Shown here in pieces: positions 23,686 through 36,740 of a stretch of DNA of 64,000 bases. The notes under the pieces are model-generated. The model had not been told where the DNA came from, did not search any database, and saw only the letters and a program-made list of their open reading frames with translations. The position numbers were made by a program, and so were the translations under genes. Source of the stretch: Solen grandis (taxonomy: Eukaryota > Mollusca > Bivalvia > Adapedonta > Solenidae); the NCBI GenBank assembly GCA_021229015.1, contig CM037788.1, positions 56,975,525-57,039,524 of the forward strand, written 5' to 3'. Each line of letters opens with the position of its first letter. Positions within the stretch are counted from its first letter, which is position 1.

Positions 23686-24010
23686 ATGAATAAGACACCT
23701 GGACATTTCACAAGCAACTGTATGTACAATGTACAGTTCAAACCGAGTGGAATGGCAGACAACATACCTTATGTACAATATAATTATCGCACAGTACAGA
23801 CCTATCGATATAGCAGACATCCTATCTTAAAATGTACAATGTACCTATCGTACAATAAAGACTTATCGATAGGTCAGACATCATACCTTATTATGTACAA
23901 TGTACAGTACAAATATAATACATGGTGTTACCTTATAATGAACAATGTACAGAGTAGATCTAGCGGTAAAATAGACTCAAACCTTTTAATGGACAATGTA
24001 CCGTTAAAAT
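23686..24010. repeat. degenerate tandem repeat, about 60-65 bp units
   Basis: TATGTACAATGTACAG-type blocks recur near 23720, 23830, 23893, 23940 and 23990, separated by ACATACCTTA-like spacers. This explains the 187-codon open frame starting here, which has no recognisable protein content. Confidence 0.6.
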
Positions 24011-27000
24011 CTATGACAACATACCTTAGCCAGGTTCCGTGTCGTGGTAAGCCATGTAATATCAAATTAACCAAAATTGACTCGAATTTTGGACACGCAC
24101 GCTCTTGTCCATTATACTTTATAAATATGCATGGAATGTTGCCTTTGATCATAAACCAACATACACATATATTTCTTGAAAACTATTTTCCTTTTGCCTT
24201 TTTTTTAAATTTATTTATTGTAACATTTTATATGGTAGTGTTTCCCTGAAATAGTTGTTACTATTTTCTAGAATAAAATGTCATATTTACATATATTTAT
24301 GATTATATATATATACATATTACGAATACATTTATGTGTCAGTTTATCTGAGCACGTAATTTAACCCTTTGCATTGTTAAAACAGAACTCGGCTCTGTGT
24401 TTATGCGCATTACCGATGCGTATTGATTGGTTCAAATTCTTTACAAAATTATAAAGCGTCCAATTAAATTGTAGTTTTCCGTTTCTCTCATCAGCCGTGA
24501 GACAATTGACCTTTTCAGTGTTGTTTCTTAAGATGTGTAACACAGTTGACTGGTTCAAATCTTCAATCAATTCCTGAAGCGAACGACAAAATGCTATATT
24601 GACGGGGTATGAAAGTAACAAATAGTTAACGTTCATTCGTAACCCAATTTCAACAAATGCATTGAAACCAAAAACCTTTTGAACAAAGATTGTCAACTAG
24701 TCTAAATCTTACAAAAGCACGTGACAAATTGTCCAATTATCGAAAAGTCAGGTTTCAAATATCCCCTTTTCCACTGAAGGTATGTGAAAATAAATTGTAT
24801 CTTACAAGAGAACATTGCATTACCATCAAGATGATGCATTATGTATTAAATAAGTCAAGAAATAAAATGTTTTATGTAAAATAAAAAAAAGTACCTGCAT
24901 GATGAGAACTATGTAAAATGTGTTGATTTTTCTGCTGCGCTAGTTGAATTTAATCATATTTTAAGATAATTTGTAAATAAATCAAACTGAAAATAAAAAT
25001 TATTTTAGAATATGGTTACAGTTTCCTCTGTGAGTTTTCCGTACCTTTTGCAATAATCTGCTTTGTGCCTAAACAATAGTTTCCACTGGGTTTTAAAGGA
25101 GTTGCCAATCTTTGTTTAATATGTGTTTGAATGACACGCAATAATTAAGTTCCAATGCAGATGCCGGTATAAGGGCAAAATCCTGTCCCGATCTAAAATG
25201 TCTATTGTTGGGCATAGGACTCTCACAAAATTATTTGACAAAGATAATTTCCTGATTCATTGGAACGATATTGTAAAGACATAAAGCACATTTATTGTAA
25301 ATTAGAAAATCAATCACGTTAAGCAATCACAAAAAGCCCCCAATAAAAAAGATATATAATAAAATAGATTGCGTATATTATTTATTCAATAGTGGATAGT
25401 GAACAGTTTTCCCTATTGTCTGCACAGATCGATAACCCGTTGAAACTACAATATATGTATCTTTACAAATACTAAGTTAATTATCATGAAGACCCGCGGT
25501 TCAAGAGTGGAATAACTAAATTTATCTTTTACCATAACGTGATAATCTACAAATAACCCGAACAGTCTAGTCTCCTTCAGAGACGGAAGGAAACCATCGC
25601 TAATTACGCCCAAGAGATTGCGCTTTAACTGAGTGCTTCTATTAACACCGACCGACTCAGCGACGCCATTTTATTTCAATGAAAGTAACTTTCATACTGA
25701 ATCATATGTTTTTCAAAGTTTACCACACTGGATTCTACAAATTAATTTTGTAATTATAGAGCTTAATAAATACAGGAAATAATTACTGCGTGTGTAAACA
25801 GTGTTTTTATATGTCTATGCATCATAAATGAAGGTGATAAGTTTAAATAATGGAGTCCTTATCAAAAGTCTAATATTACATACATTGCAGATTAAAATGT
25901 CCTGCCAGAAGTCTAATATTACATACATTGCAGATTAAAATGTCCTGCCAGACAGGGAAGTCAAAGTACTGCTTTCCTATGTATATACATGTACTTTTAG
26001 ACTCTTGGCTGACGCTTTGTTTGATGTCATGCATATAATCTCTCCAATAGATCGTTTGAACAGCATCTGTAATGGTGTCATTATATAGTAACATAAAATA
26101 TCATAATCTACAACGTTAAACCCAACAAACAAACAAACATAATCTACAACAATACAGAGATGGGAGATTGAAGAATTAAAACCCGGATTGAACTTCCTAG
26201 CGACGGAGCAGTGATCATTATATTATTATTTTCTTGATAGTTCTTGTGTGGTAATTAGTTGTTTTTTCCAGTATGTTGGTCATAAACTTGTATAATTTCC
26301 GAAAGTGTGTGCGGGGACACATTTCGCTGATTTTGTAGATAGTGGACTTTGCGCAAACTTACCATAACTGCATCATTATTTACATGAAGTTATCATAGTT
26401 TTGCGCCAAGCTCTTGGGATAATTAATCCAAGAGCAAACATTTATATATATCTCGTTTTCTAGAACATAAATCCACGATGGTACGGAGTCAATGAAATCT
26501 AATGTTAAAGAATAATTGTAATTTACAGATCATACATAATGAAATGCTTACATCAAACCTTGAAAAGCACAAATAAATGACCACATAAAAAGAACGTGTT
26601 TTGAAATGAAGCATTTATTCTACATTCATTTTTTAAAGTTAAAAATACATTTTTTACACATGTGCATATAAACATTTCGACACATTATTTTTATAAGAGC
26701 ATATGGCTTACATGTGTGACATGCAAGTACTATTTTTCGGCTCTCTAACCAGATTTTTTCCCGATTTTAATTACAAATCAATATTAATGTATAATGGCGA
26801 AACAGCACAAAAACGTTACGTGACAATTCTAAGGTGCTTGTAATTGTTGCCATTTTTTTTTTGTAGTGTTTTCAACGAGCATATGTATCTCTGCCTTTCA
26901 AATATGCAGAGATTGAAAAACTATTGTAAGTTATTGGGAAAATTCAAACCGAAATACAGAATAAATTGATGAATTGATGCGTTACTAATTATGTGCATTA

Positions 27001-29267
27001 TATTGCCTGGAAGAACATCAAATTACATACTCATATGCAAATGAATAGACCAGTCGTTTTAAATTCTATTTGTATCTAAGAATTCCCCAAACGCTAATAT
27101 TCCTTTAAAACATATTGGTGAAACTAATAGCGAGGATTTTTCAACTTTTTTCATACATTGTATTCATCTAGACTATGCGATATCTTCTTCCGTTGCTAGT
27201 TAACAATTTCTGACACACATATATACATGTATTTATCATATACAATACATACACTTTGTGTGCAGTTGTTTAATATCTGCAAATGTCTCCTGCTGTCGAT
27301 TGAACTATGTACAATGCATAACATTGGTATTGATTTTTGTTTGTCTCCACTTCATAATTAATCTTCCAGATAATCAGATAATATTTTGATCTTAATAAAA
27401 AGTTTTACTTAAAATAACAATAACACATACTTTTAACATCTAAATACTGGTTATTTATGGTAAAAGCTTAAATCAAACTCACAAATCGAGGACTCAGTGC
27501 AAAAATGTCGTAACTTGTTCTTTAATACATATAAGATTTGCGCTGAGCCCTCGAAATGTGAGGCTATTTCGCATTATGACGCATTTCTTCTAATAAAACA
27601 AAAACTTCAGCAAAAATCACTGGAAGTAGTGCGCTGTAGATATAACCCGGCTAATATGTGTCAGTTTGGAGAAGAAACATAATTAATATAAAGCTGCAAC
27701 TTTCTTATGAAAATTAGATATTTTGGTGGGCGAATGCATTTTTTTTAAATATATCATACTGTTTTTTGTTGAGTCTGTATCAGTATGAATTACAATTTTC
27801 GTAAATTCATAAATTCATGTATTCTTTTTTATTCACGAAAACAAGAGGTGCATACTTAACATACACTTGTAAAATAATGTATGGAAACAACATAGAATAA
27901 TCCTCCACGAAAACTAGTGATTTTTAAAGTACATCTGTCAGAAAACTAGGCCATATCGAATTTCAGCAGATTAGGGCAGAAGATTATAATTAAATGGCAG
28001 AGGAGCGAGTCTGGAAGTCTTTCCCAGTCTATATTGATTTATCCTCTGCTCTGAATGACATACCGCCATAATAATGACAGGAACTCTTCAGTCCGGGAGA
28101 TGCACATGAGGATTTCCGGTTATGTTTGCGTGGATTGTCCGAGAAGGAGGGACTTGTTACAGATATAATTTTTATGCCACGTTATAAAAGAACATTTTAG
28201 CGACCTGGGCCTTATTATCAAAATATCTTTTAGTAACATCAAAATGCAAAACTTGAGTTATGCACGTGCGTACTGACGTACAGCTAGCTTCACTCCTGGC
28301 TAAACTACTTGTACATTTTTGATAAACATGTAGTCGAAATTAGCGTCCCGAACATATTATGATAATTTGTCAGAATATTGATAAGTTATGACAATACCCC
28401 GTTGTTTAGTCAAGAAAACTCTTACGGCCATACTGCCAAAACCGACAAAGCCTATTAATTATTTCAATCACTTTGCCCTAATTGCTATACATTGCCTTAT
28501 TGTCATATATCGTCTTATTGTCCTATACTGCCTTGCTGTCGTAGGTTTCGAAATCGACATATCTCATCTTTTCTCAATTCATCTCCAAAATGCCATACAT
28601 TGTCTGATTTTAATACATTGTCCAATGTCACACAGTGTCCTTTCACTCGGACATGGCGCCAAAGGATACCAAGAACTGTTTTATCTATTAGAATCTCTCC
28701 GTTTTTTGGGATAATGCGTGACGTTTATCACAACATATCTTATACAGTTCATGGTAGACAGAAATAGAGAAGCGATACACTGAATGTTATCACCCAAAAT
28801 ATGCATTTAACGTATGCAGTACTCGTAATTTCTAATTGTTGATGATTTATCCATAAATATAAATTCCACGAAAATCGTCAATTTAGCAGACTTAACATTT
28901 TTTTTGTTTTACATTCATCCACGAAAATGTATCGATGCTTTTGAGATTGTTTTTTCGTATGATTCATTGGCGTTAAACGTGAACGAAAATGAATGTGCTT
29001 GCAACGATGGTACATGTATGCACGTGCACAGCAAAGCTGTATTTATGAGAGGTGAATACGGTATCTTAATTATGTTTTAAATCTTCAAGGCCATGACATA
29101 GGCTGAAGAAAAATAAAGTACTTTTAAAATTATCCAAAGAATTGTGTCGAAATTATGTTTCTGTGAATCAAAAATGTTATTGTTTATAGCTGAATTCCAT
29201 TTAATGAGCGCAAGTAAAATACAATGTAGACAAAATAAAATGGCGAGGGTGATTCCTGCATGGTCCC
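24011..29267. other. 5-kb gene-free interval
   Basis: AT-rich and mostly featureless. It includes a 46-bp perfect tandem duplication at about 25866-25957 (GAAGTCTAATATTACATACA core) and a SINE family 2 tail remnant (ACGTTAAACCCAACAAACAA) at about 26113-26142. The open frames of about 60-110 codons have no motif, codon or splice support. Confidence 0.5.
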
Positions 29268-29412
29268 CACTTGTTTGTTTGTTGGGTTTAACGTCCCATC
29301 GACAGTAGTTCAGACATTTGGAGACGATGTCTACTTGAGACAGATATCGTGCTGTCACGCCGTAGACATGTGTCATGATACCACACCCAGTCACATTATC
29401 CTGACACATACT
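29268..29412 (-). mobile_element. SINE family 2, truncated copy
   Basis: Reverse strand of TTGGGTTTAACGTCCCATCG through CACACCCAGTCACATTATCC. It is the body plus tail of the family, with the head lost. Confidence 0.85.
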
Positions 29413-30781
29413 TATACAACTGTTATTTCATCCTGGGTTGGACCACCAGTGCTTTGTGTCAGGGAAAGTCAAGAAATGATCTTGCTTCCTAGCAGGGCTC
29501 GAACCGATAAAACTTTAAGATCCGTTGTGAAGTAGGTAGGTACTTTGGCGTCAAAAACGTTTATAAACGATTCTTTAGGGAGTCTATAGTCCAAATGTGA
29601 CCTTGTACTAATATCATACTGATCCTAATACCGGGGACATTTCTGGATCAATTCTGAAGATGCTAGATTTAATTAAAAACGACCGAAGCAATTCGATAAT
29701 TTACAATGCTTACCATGGTAACACTCAGTCTAGTTCAGCTTATGGTCTCACTCTTCAATTTGGAGATAGAAACATTGTTGAAAGGTCATCAGAATACTAA
29801 ATCTGACTAGACCGCCTATTTTCTGTGGTGTAACCATCACAACCTATTAAATATTATTTCCTCTATATTGAAGAGTTTAAACAGAATAATGAAATTCTTG
29901 AGTTTTACCATCAACTACAGTCACCAAAATGAGCAACCGAACAACCTGATTATTAAGCTACATTTTTAGATATAGTGCTCACATTGTCTCCCGACAGATT
30001 GACTGGTCCCCGGTCTCGCATTTGCCGCAGGAATAGGGTGACAGGGACAGATAACTCTTGATTACTAAGCTCTAAATCCTGTACAATATATAAATGTCAA
30101 ATAAACATATTGAAAAGTGCTTTTACAAATAAACACACAAAATATCAATATGAATGTAAACGCATATGGATTGATTAAATCTGAGTGTTAGTTCCCTAAA
30201 TAGTCCTGTTTCGAGCAATATAACAGAACTACCGGGTGCAACACAGAACACATTCAACAGCAGTTTGAAGGAATAGTTTATAAAGAAATATTATTGCGTG
30301 GAATTGAACACCACAATTAAATGAAAATGACGTCATATTTAGCGTTATACTCTCAACATGGCATTATTTACAAGAGCACGTGACGAGTCCAATGGAGCAC
30401 GTGCTCATCGATTCATTCAAATGAATATGGATGATTGACATGATTAATGCTTGTATCTGAGGATGAACAGCTATACACATACAATGCTGGGAATGTTCCT
30501 TTCAATATTACGTATCCCCTCGCTTAACCGCCTGTATATCTGAACACCAAACTTGGTTCTACTTTTCCTTCTTTGATCTACTCAGTTCTTTTTAAATGAG
30601 TTTTTTATATATAAAACTGAATGAGAATATTGACATTGACACGAAATGTTCAAACCTTACGCATGGGTATGTTTGATTATGGTTGTCTATACATGAGAAC
30701 AACGGATGGACGGAGAACTTTTTACAATGAGTGTCAACTTGTGACGGCAGGTTGAGCAAGGGAATACATAAACACATGCTT
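29413..30781 (-). other. downstream flank / 3' UTR of the TASK channel
   Basis: Sequence 3' of the channel stop codon on the minus strand. The UTR end cannot be placed from sequence alone. No other feature seen. Confidence 0.4.
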
Positions 30782-31590
30782 TCATAAAGAACACCGTTTC
30801 TGATGGTACTGTAAGAAGGAGTCAGCCTCGTCACTGCTCTCCTGATCGTCGTTTGTATTTGCGTTACCCTTACCACTCGTTGTAAATATGTCACCCTTCC
30901 GACCGTACGATTTCACGTCAGAATCTCTATTAGACCGCCATTTGTAGCATGAGCAGGAGCAAACCGATATGACTTCACTATATTCCGCTACGGGAGCGGA
31001 GCGTTCCTGCACGTTGGATACCACGTGCACGTTGCCATTGGAAGTTATGACATCACCCTCCAGGTGACACGCGTTTTGAGCAGCAGCAGCAGCTTCTAGT
31101 TGGTCCCTCCGTTCATCCTCGGTGTTCATCGTGAGAAACCTAAGAACAAGCAGGTTCATAGCTGCAGATATCACTGTTAATCCAAACAGAATAAACGTTA
31201 GACACAGCACCACGTAATGCGGCTTTTCCTGTAGGGAGCCATCTTTCTGGAGCGCCACGAAGTCCCCAAATCCAATGGTGGTGAGAGTGATGAAACAGTA
31301 GTAGAATGAATCCAAGTAGCGCCATCCTTCATAATGGGCAAACATCATGGCGCCAAGGGACAGCACCAGGGTGGACAGGTTCATGGTTACCAGGATCACG
31401 TGAGTCTGAGATACCTCTTGATTGCGCAGGCGCAAACACTTGCGCAGTTGCTTTAGAGCGTAAGTGATGAAGACATTGAGCCTTTCACCGACGCTCTGGA
31501 ACATGACAAGGCAGAGAGGGATGCCCACCAAAGCGTATACCATACAGAACAGTTTCCCGCCGACCGTCTGAGGCGTACTGTGGCCATACC
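30782..31590 (-). CDS. TASK-type two-pore K+ channel, coding exon 2
   Basis: Encodes residues 95 (shared codon) to 363 plus stop of a KCNK3/KCNK9-group leak K+ channel of the plasma membrane. It begins at YGHSTPQT right after the acceptor TCTGTTACAG|GGTATGG. Order: rest of the first filter with the pH-sensing H98; M2 (about 108-130, ending VMFQSVGERLN); M3 (about 159-181); second pore TLTTIGFGDFVALQKD (198-211); M4 (about 220-247) leading into VLRFLT (243-248), the X-gate/halothane segment; EDE (252-254); a CSCSCYKW patch; and C-terminal KRCSL, which fits the TASK 14-3-3 trafficking tail. Residue numbers match vertebrate TASK to about 250 with no gap. Residue 236, Gly in vertebrate TASK, is Ser here. 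The ORF extends 5' into the intron and that extension should be ignored. Confidence 0.95.
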
Positions 31591-31819
31591 CTGTAACAGA
31601 AAGCACGCTCTTGCAATTTCTATATGCTATATTTCTATATTTATGTAGTGACATAATTTTCTAATATATACTTATGCATTTTCTCTCTTAGATTATTGCG
31701 ATTGAATTGTGTTCTTTGCAGCGCACGGTGAAACATCACTCTTGATTACAACCCTGTTCATGTGTCACGTGGTATCTCTCCCCTCCCACCACCACCCCTC
31801 TCCATCTCCTCATAATTAT

Positions 31820-32140
31820 TGGGGGTAACCTGAATATTGGAACATCATATAAAGGACAACAAGAACATAGAGATACCATTAATATTGCGACCCATTTTTT
31901 ATTGGAACACCTTGAATAATGAGACATTATGTATATTAGGGCACCATAAATATTTGGACACAATACATGATGGGATATCTTGTATGTAAAGACACCGTGT
32001 ATACTGCGACACCATCTATATTGGGACATCATGTATATTGGGGGCACCCTATATATTTGGACACACTATTGGACATCACGTGTATGTACATTATTCATAT
32101 TGGGTTATAATGTATATTGGGGCACTATAAAGGGACTCTC
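31820..32140. repeat. degenerate minisatellite, about 28-32 bp units
   Basis: About ten loose copies of ATATTGGGACACCATGTATA-like sequence (ATTGGRRCAYC core). It gives a spurious 103-residue minus frame. Confidence 0.7.
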
Positions 32141-32689
32141 TGAAAAATGAGAGAATTTATATTGAAACAATATGAATATGGGTCATCTCTCGGTAGTAGG
32201 TCAACTAAGTATTGGAACACACGAATCTAAGAAAAATGAAAGTTGTCGTTAGAGTTTTTGTGCTGGTGTGTCAATGATCATACTCCGTTCTGAAAAGATG
32301 CCTCAAAGTTGAGCTACACATGTCTAATCAGAGAAAATTAGCACAGGTAATAAACAGTCTGCCCTGCTATCTAGAAACAAGAACGTATTTTATAATGTTA
32401 AATAGAAATCTATATTAATTTATATATCTTCAGAATATGAAACAGGATTTGGATAACTCTGTATCATACTTAAAAATCGTATCAAGGTGTGATTTATTTA
32501 ATAACTCCTACACCCTCATCTTTAATTTCTAATAATATTGGTTTTCTTCCATATACCATATTTTATATTATGAAAAGAATAATTTTATACCTGACCTTGA
32601 AGAAATGTGTCGATATATTCAATCCAGTAAGATGACTATACATGTGTACACGCGGCGTCAGTATGGAATAGGTTTAAAATTTGACCACA

Positions 32690-32990
32690 GAGCCCCATAA
32701 CAGAACAAGTAACTGGTGTTGCACGCAACACATGAGTCCCCTACTGGTGAGGTGCATATTTATTCCGTTACCATAGCAACCAGAATTTTGGTCCGAGAAA
32801 AGAAAACATCAACAAAGAGACGTGCAGAGTCTCCATACTGCCTTCTAATCATATATCAATTCCCATAATATTATTTAAATGGGTTTTAAGTGATCGCGGG
32901 ATCCAGATTTCCGGGCATCCGGACGGACAGACAGACGGACGGACGGACTGACGGAGGGCAAACCTATAGTCCCCTCCGGTGTTCGAATAT
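32690..32990. mobile_element. fragment of a GGAC-rich bivalve-type repeat
   Basis: Ends with a (GGAC)n-like tract followed by GGGCAAACCTATAGTCCCCT. The last part is the reverse complement of the AGGGGACTATAGGTTT segment at about 6588, so the two elements share a terminal module. Confidence 0.5.
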
Positions 32991-34645
32991 GCTTGAAAAA
33001 CACACTTTATTATTATTAATTAATTACTTGTAGTAACTGATGTAAATGATGATGATGATGAAAAAAGATTCAATAAAGACGGTGTTGCATTAACAATTGC
33101 GCTGTTCTCTTCCAAACGAATTAACTAACCAAAACCAACTTAACAAGTTCCAGAGCTGCGACATTTTCAGATAACATTTCCCATAACAGACAAGATTCTG
33201 ATTCTGTATTTGTCGGGGGATTTATTTTTAGAAATTGTGACCCACATGTCGAGATAACACAGTATGTTTACAAAATGATGTTATTTATTATCTCGAGAGA
33301 CTAACAGAAGATTACGAAACATGTTTGTGGTTCTATTCTCACCTGTCAACAATGTAGAACAAGAAATACACTTTAAAAAAGATATGTGGCGTCGATGTGG
33401 ATTAAAGCAAATGGTGGCTATATATATGGTAAGATACGAATTATCATCCGTGAAGCGTATCATCCCGAAACAGGTTACAATGTACATCTTAGAGGAGTGT
33501 TTTGATAGAAAAACTATACATTTATCAATTAAACTATAATTGAGTCTTTATAAATATTTCGTAAATAAGAAGCATGTATTGCCCCAAGTTGTCTGATTAA
33601 CAATTGTGCGTAATCCTTTTCCCTAAGTATATCTACCAATGAAAATTATTCAAAAATTCATTTGGTCTTATATTGCGTCATTATCCGAAATAGGTCAAAG
33701 CTAAACCGAAAAGAGAAGCGGACAGCATACGTAGCTGCACCCTTACAGAAGAATGGACACTTTTGAAGACACTTTTGTTCTCAAACTTACAAAATTATTC
33801 TTATGATATTAAAACAACAACAACAACAAAAAAACAAAACAAAAAAAAAACGGCATGAGGCATTCATGCTTAATAGGCAATACCCAAGAAATACGAGGAA
33901 CATGAAATCTGCATGGTTGCCTTATGTAAACAAACGTGTCTAATGTCAGTTCCCTACAGCTAAATGTAATGGGCAAGAAAAATGGGCAGCCTGTTTTTGC
34001 CACAGTAATATTTGTGACGTTCCGAGCGTTTCCAAATGCGATCGGATTTAGTTAATTTCCATGTCAACAGTTAAAAAGTCTACGGTTTTTAGTATGTTCA
34101 TATGTTAATTTAACTGTGTCTATTTCAATCTTTCGACTTTTCTGGAAAAATTAATGCTGCCCGCTATATTTCAACACATTGTTTCAACATACAACTTTCT
34201 GTCAGGAATGACAGAGATAAATATTGGACCGAATATATCTTTAAATGGAGGTTTTCATTAGGAGTGGAGTATAATAGAATCAAGTTCGCGACAGAATGAA
34301 AACAACAGCAACAACAAAACATCTTGTTTGTGTATTTCATACAAATCCTTCATCTTTTAATCTCACTCACGTGCGAAATAACCAACAATATAAACGCACA
34401 TGCATGCTAGAAGACAGAATGCAACATAAAAACATTCTGCGTGTAATATACACAAGAGTGTTGAGTACAGTATCTTTCGTAGCATCGTCTAGTTGCCACA
34501 CGCTGTGCTATATTTGGCGAAACATTTTATGCCTCAAGACGTATCATCAATTATATCTCGAAGAGGAAAGCTGGTTTTTATCATGAATTCCTTATGGATA
34601 TTTCAGCTAGTAAACAATTTCCTGACAAAATATTCCCTTCCTTAA

Positions 34646-34870
34646 GTCTCGTGGCCGAGAGGGTAAAGTCGCTGACTTTAACACTCACTCAGCCCCTCAC
34701 CGCGTGGGTTCGAATCCCGGCAGGGTCATTCGGATTTTCATGTGAGGAAGCCTTCCAGCTGACTTGCGGTAGGTCGGTGCGGATTTCTCGTGCATTCGGG
34801 GTCTTCCTCCATCTGTAATTAGCTGAACGTCGCTAAAATACTGTCGAAACAACGGTTAACTCAAATAGTC
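34646..34870 (+). mobile_element. SINE family 1, full copy
   Basis: Head GTGGCCGAGAGGGTAAAGTC (A box) and CGTGGGTTCGAATCCCGGCA (B box), body TTTTCATGTGAGGAAGCCTT, tail AATACTGTCGAAACAACGGT TAACTCAAATAGT. The head resembles a long-variable-arm tRNA (Ser/Leu type). Confidence 0.9.
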
Positions 34871-35870
34871 ATTATTTTGTAAGACCATATATCATTTCAT
34901 TATTATATAAGACCATGTGTCATTTCAGTAGTATGTGAGACCATGTGTCATTTCAGTAGTATGTGAGACCATGTGTCATTTCAGTAGTATGAGACCATGT
35001 GTCATTTCAGTAGTATGTGAGACCATGTGGATGTGTCATTTCAGTAGTATGTGAGACCATGTGTCATTTCAGTAGTATGTGTGACCATGTGTCATTTCAG
35101 TAGTATGTGAGACCATGTGTCATTTCAGTAGTATGTGAGACCATGTGTCATTTCAGTAGTATGTGTGACCATGTGTCATTTCAGTAGTATGTGAGACCAT
35201 GTGTCATTCCAGTAGTATGTAAAGACAATAACATTATACATTCTCTGTAATACCAATGTGGTACATTTCAGTAGATGTTATGAACCTGTGTAATTTCATT
35301 TATGTGAGTATCACAATTATCATCTCAGAGGATAGTGTGACCTATGGTATTCAGTAGTAAACATATTCCTGATCATTATTCTTCTTAAGACTCATGTGCC
35401 GATGGTAGTCAGTATTTACACCATGTCATTTCGTAATGTGAGGCCATGTATATTTCAGTGTATGTGAGACCTTAGTGACTTTCGTAGTAGGTGGACCGTT
35501 TTCGGTCTTTCATCTTAATTAGCTGTACGTCGTCAATATACTGTGAACATGGTTCATACTCATAGTATTATTTGAGACCATGTATCATTTCATTATATAT
35601 AGACCATGTATCATTTCAGTAGTATGTGAGACCATGTGTCATTTCAGTAGTATGTGAGACCATGTATCATTTCAGTAGTATGTGAGACCATGTATCATTT
35701 CAGTAGTATGTGAGACCATGTATCATTTCAGTAGTATGTGAGACCATATATCACTTCACTAGTATGTAAGATCATATATTATTTCATTATTATGTAAGAC
35801 CAGATATCATTTCATTTTTATATAAGACCAGATATCATTTCATTTTTATATAAGACCAAAAATCATATTA
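34871..35870. repeat. 28-bp minisatellite in two blocks around a corrupted middle
   Basis: The unit is AGTAGTATGTGAGACCATGT plus GTCATTTC. Block 1 runs about 34871-35220 and block 2 about 35571-35870. The outermost units are diverged. Between them, 35221-35570 contains the same words broken by many 1-3 base deletions, plus a damaged copy of the SINE family 1 tail near 35520-35565 (TTAATTAGCTGTACGTCGTC). Confidence 0.85.
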
Positions 35871-35899
35871 TATTTGCTGACTGCTCATTTTGTAAAGTG

Positions 35900-36009
35900 T
35901 CTACCCGGATGTCTCGGTGCTTTCGGGGTTTTCCTCCACCTGTAATTAGCTGGACGTCGCTATATGACTGAAATACTGTCGAAGCGACGGTAAACTCAAA
36001 TAGTCAAGT
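35900..36009 (+). mobile_element. SINE family 1, 3' half
   Basis: CTACCCGGATGTCTCGGTGC through CTGTCGAAGCGACGGTAAAC and TCAAATAGTCAAGTC. The head is missing. Confidence 0.85.
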
Positions 36010-36527
36010 CATATTGTAAAGTAATATGATATTCTGTGAGGGGTCAGTATGAGCTGCATAATTACCACGTGTATGTTATAGAAATCATGTTATCGGCCCC
36101 TAGTAACTGGCTCTTTAAATTAACCAATTAACCGTCTTGGTCTGTTATTAAATATTAAAGCCCCTGGTGATTAGGAACAACGAGATGCACACACCTGACC
36201 CACGTGACCGCTCGGTTACAAGCGTCTAGCCTGATGCAATTTGCGATCAACCAGTATTTGATCGGTGTTAATCCAAACGCTCGTGGGGTTTGAAAGTTAT
36301 TGATTTCTTTTCCATCGTGCCTGCCAGGCTTCTATGAAATTAACAAACAGCTTCATTCCATTTAACCAAGACATACACATGTACCGTATTTTCTCGGATT
36401 GAAGTCCCATCCTCTCAAAAGCGCCCTAACATCCCACAAACAGATCGCAATCATGCATGACGATCAAATAAAGCAAAATATACCAATGCACTGGAAACTT
36501 TACTTTAACCGTGTATATAAGAAAGCC

Positions 36528-36740
36528 AGGGTTTTTCTGCTCGGGTAGTTTAAGTCGTCGACTATCTCACAGGCTCAAGTCCCAGTTTAGTCCCTTGGAT
36601 ATTTCATGTGAATCTGAAGCACACCGCTATTGGTAAGTGTTCCTAACCGTGTGACTCTATGCACTAAGGTCTTTAGCCTGGTGTTGTACGTTACGGCTGA
36701 AATATTGTCGCTGCGACGGTTGACGCTAAAAACCAACCCA
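36528..36740 (+). mobile_element. tRNA-derived SINE, variant sharing the family 1 tail
   Basis: Head TGCTCGGGTAGTTTAAGTCG and AGGCTCAAGTCCCAGTTTAG (A/B-box-like), tail GGCTGAAATATTGTCGCTGC GACGGTTGACGC. The head and body differ from family 1 but the tail is clearly related. Confidence 0.65.

Noticed and set aside
23686..24249. 187-codon open frame, the longest on the plus strand
   Set aside because: Explained by degenerate 60-65 bp repeats (TATGTACAATGTACAG). Composition is low-complexity, with no domain or splice support.
24361..24696. 111-codon minus-strand frame
   Set aside because: No recognisable motif, no GC rise, no splice sites at its ends.
25590..25671. Minus-strand AAAATGGCGTCG start with a short frame, promoter-like context
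   Set aside because: The frame stops after about 14 codons and no donor GT lies in a suitable place.
31591..31654. N-terminal extension of the channel ORF (starting MSLHKYRN)
   Set aside because: This is intron sequence read through upstream of the acceptor. The true N-terminus is in the exon at 47018-47300.
34871..35870. CRISPR-like array (28-bp repeat)
   Set aside because: Units are directly adjacent with no unique spacers, in an intron-bearing eukaryotic genome. It is a minisatellite.
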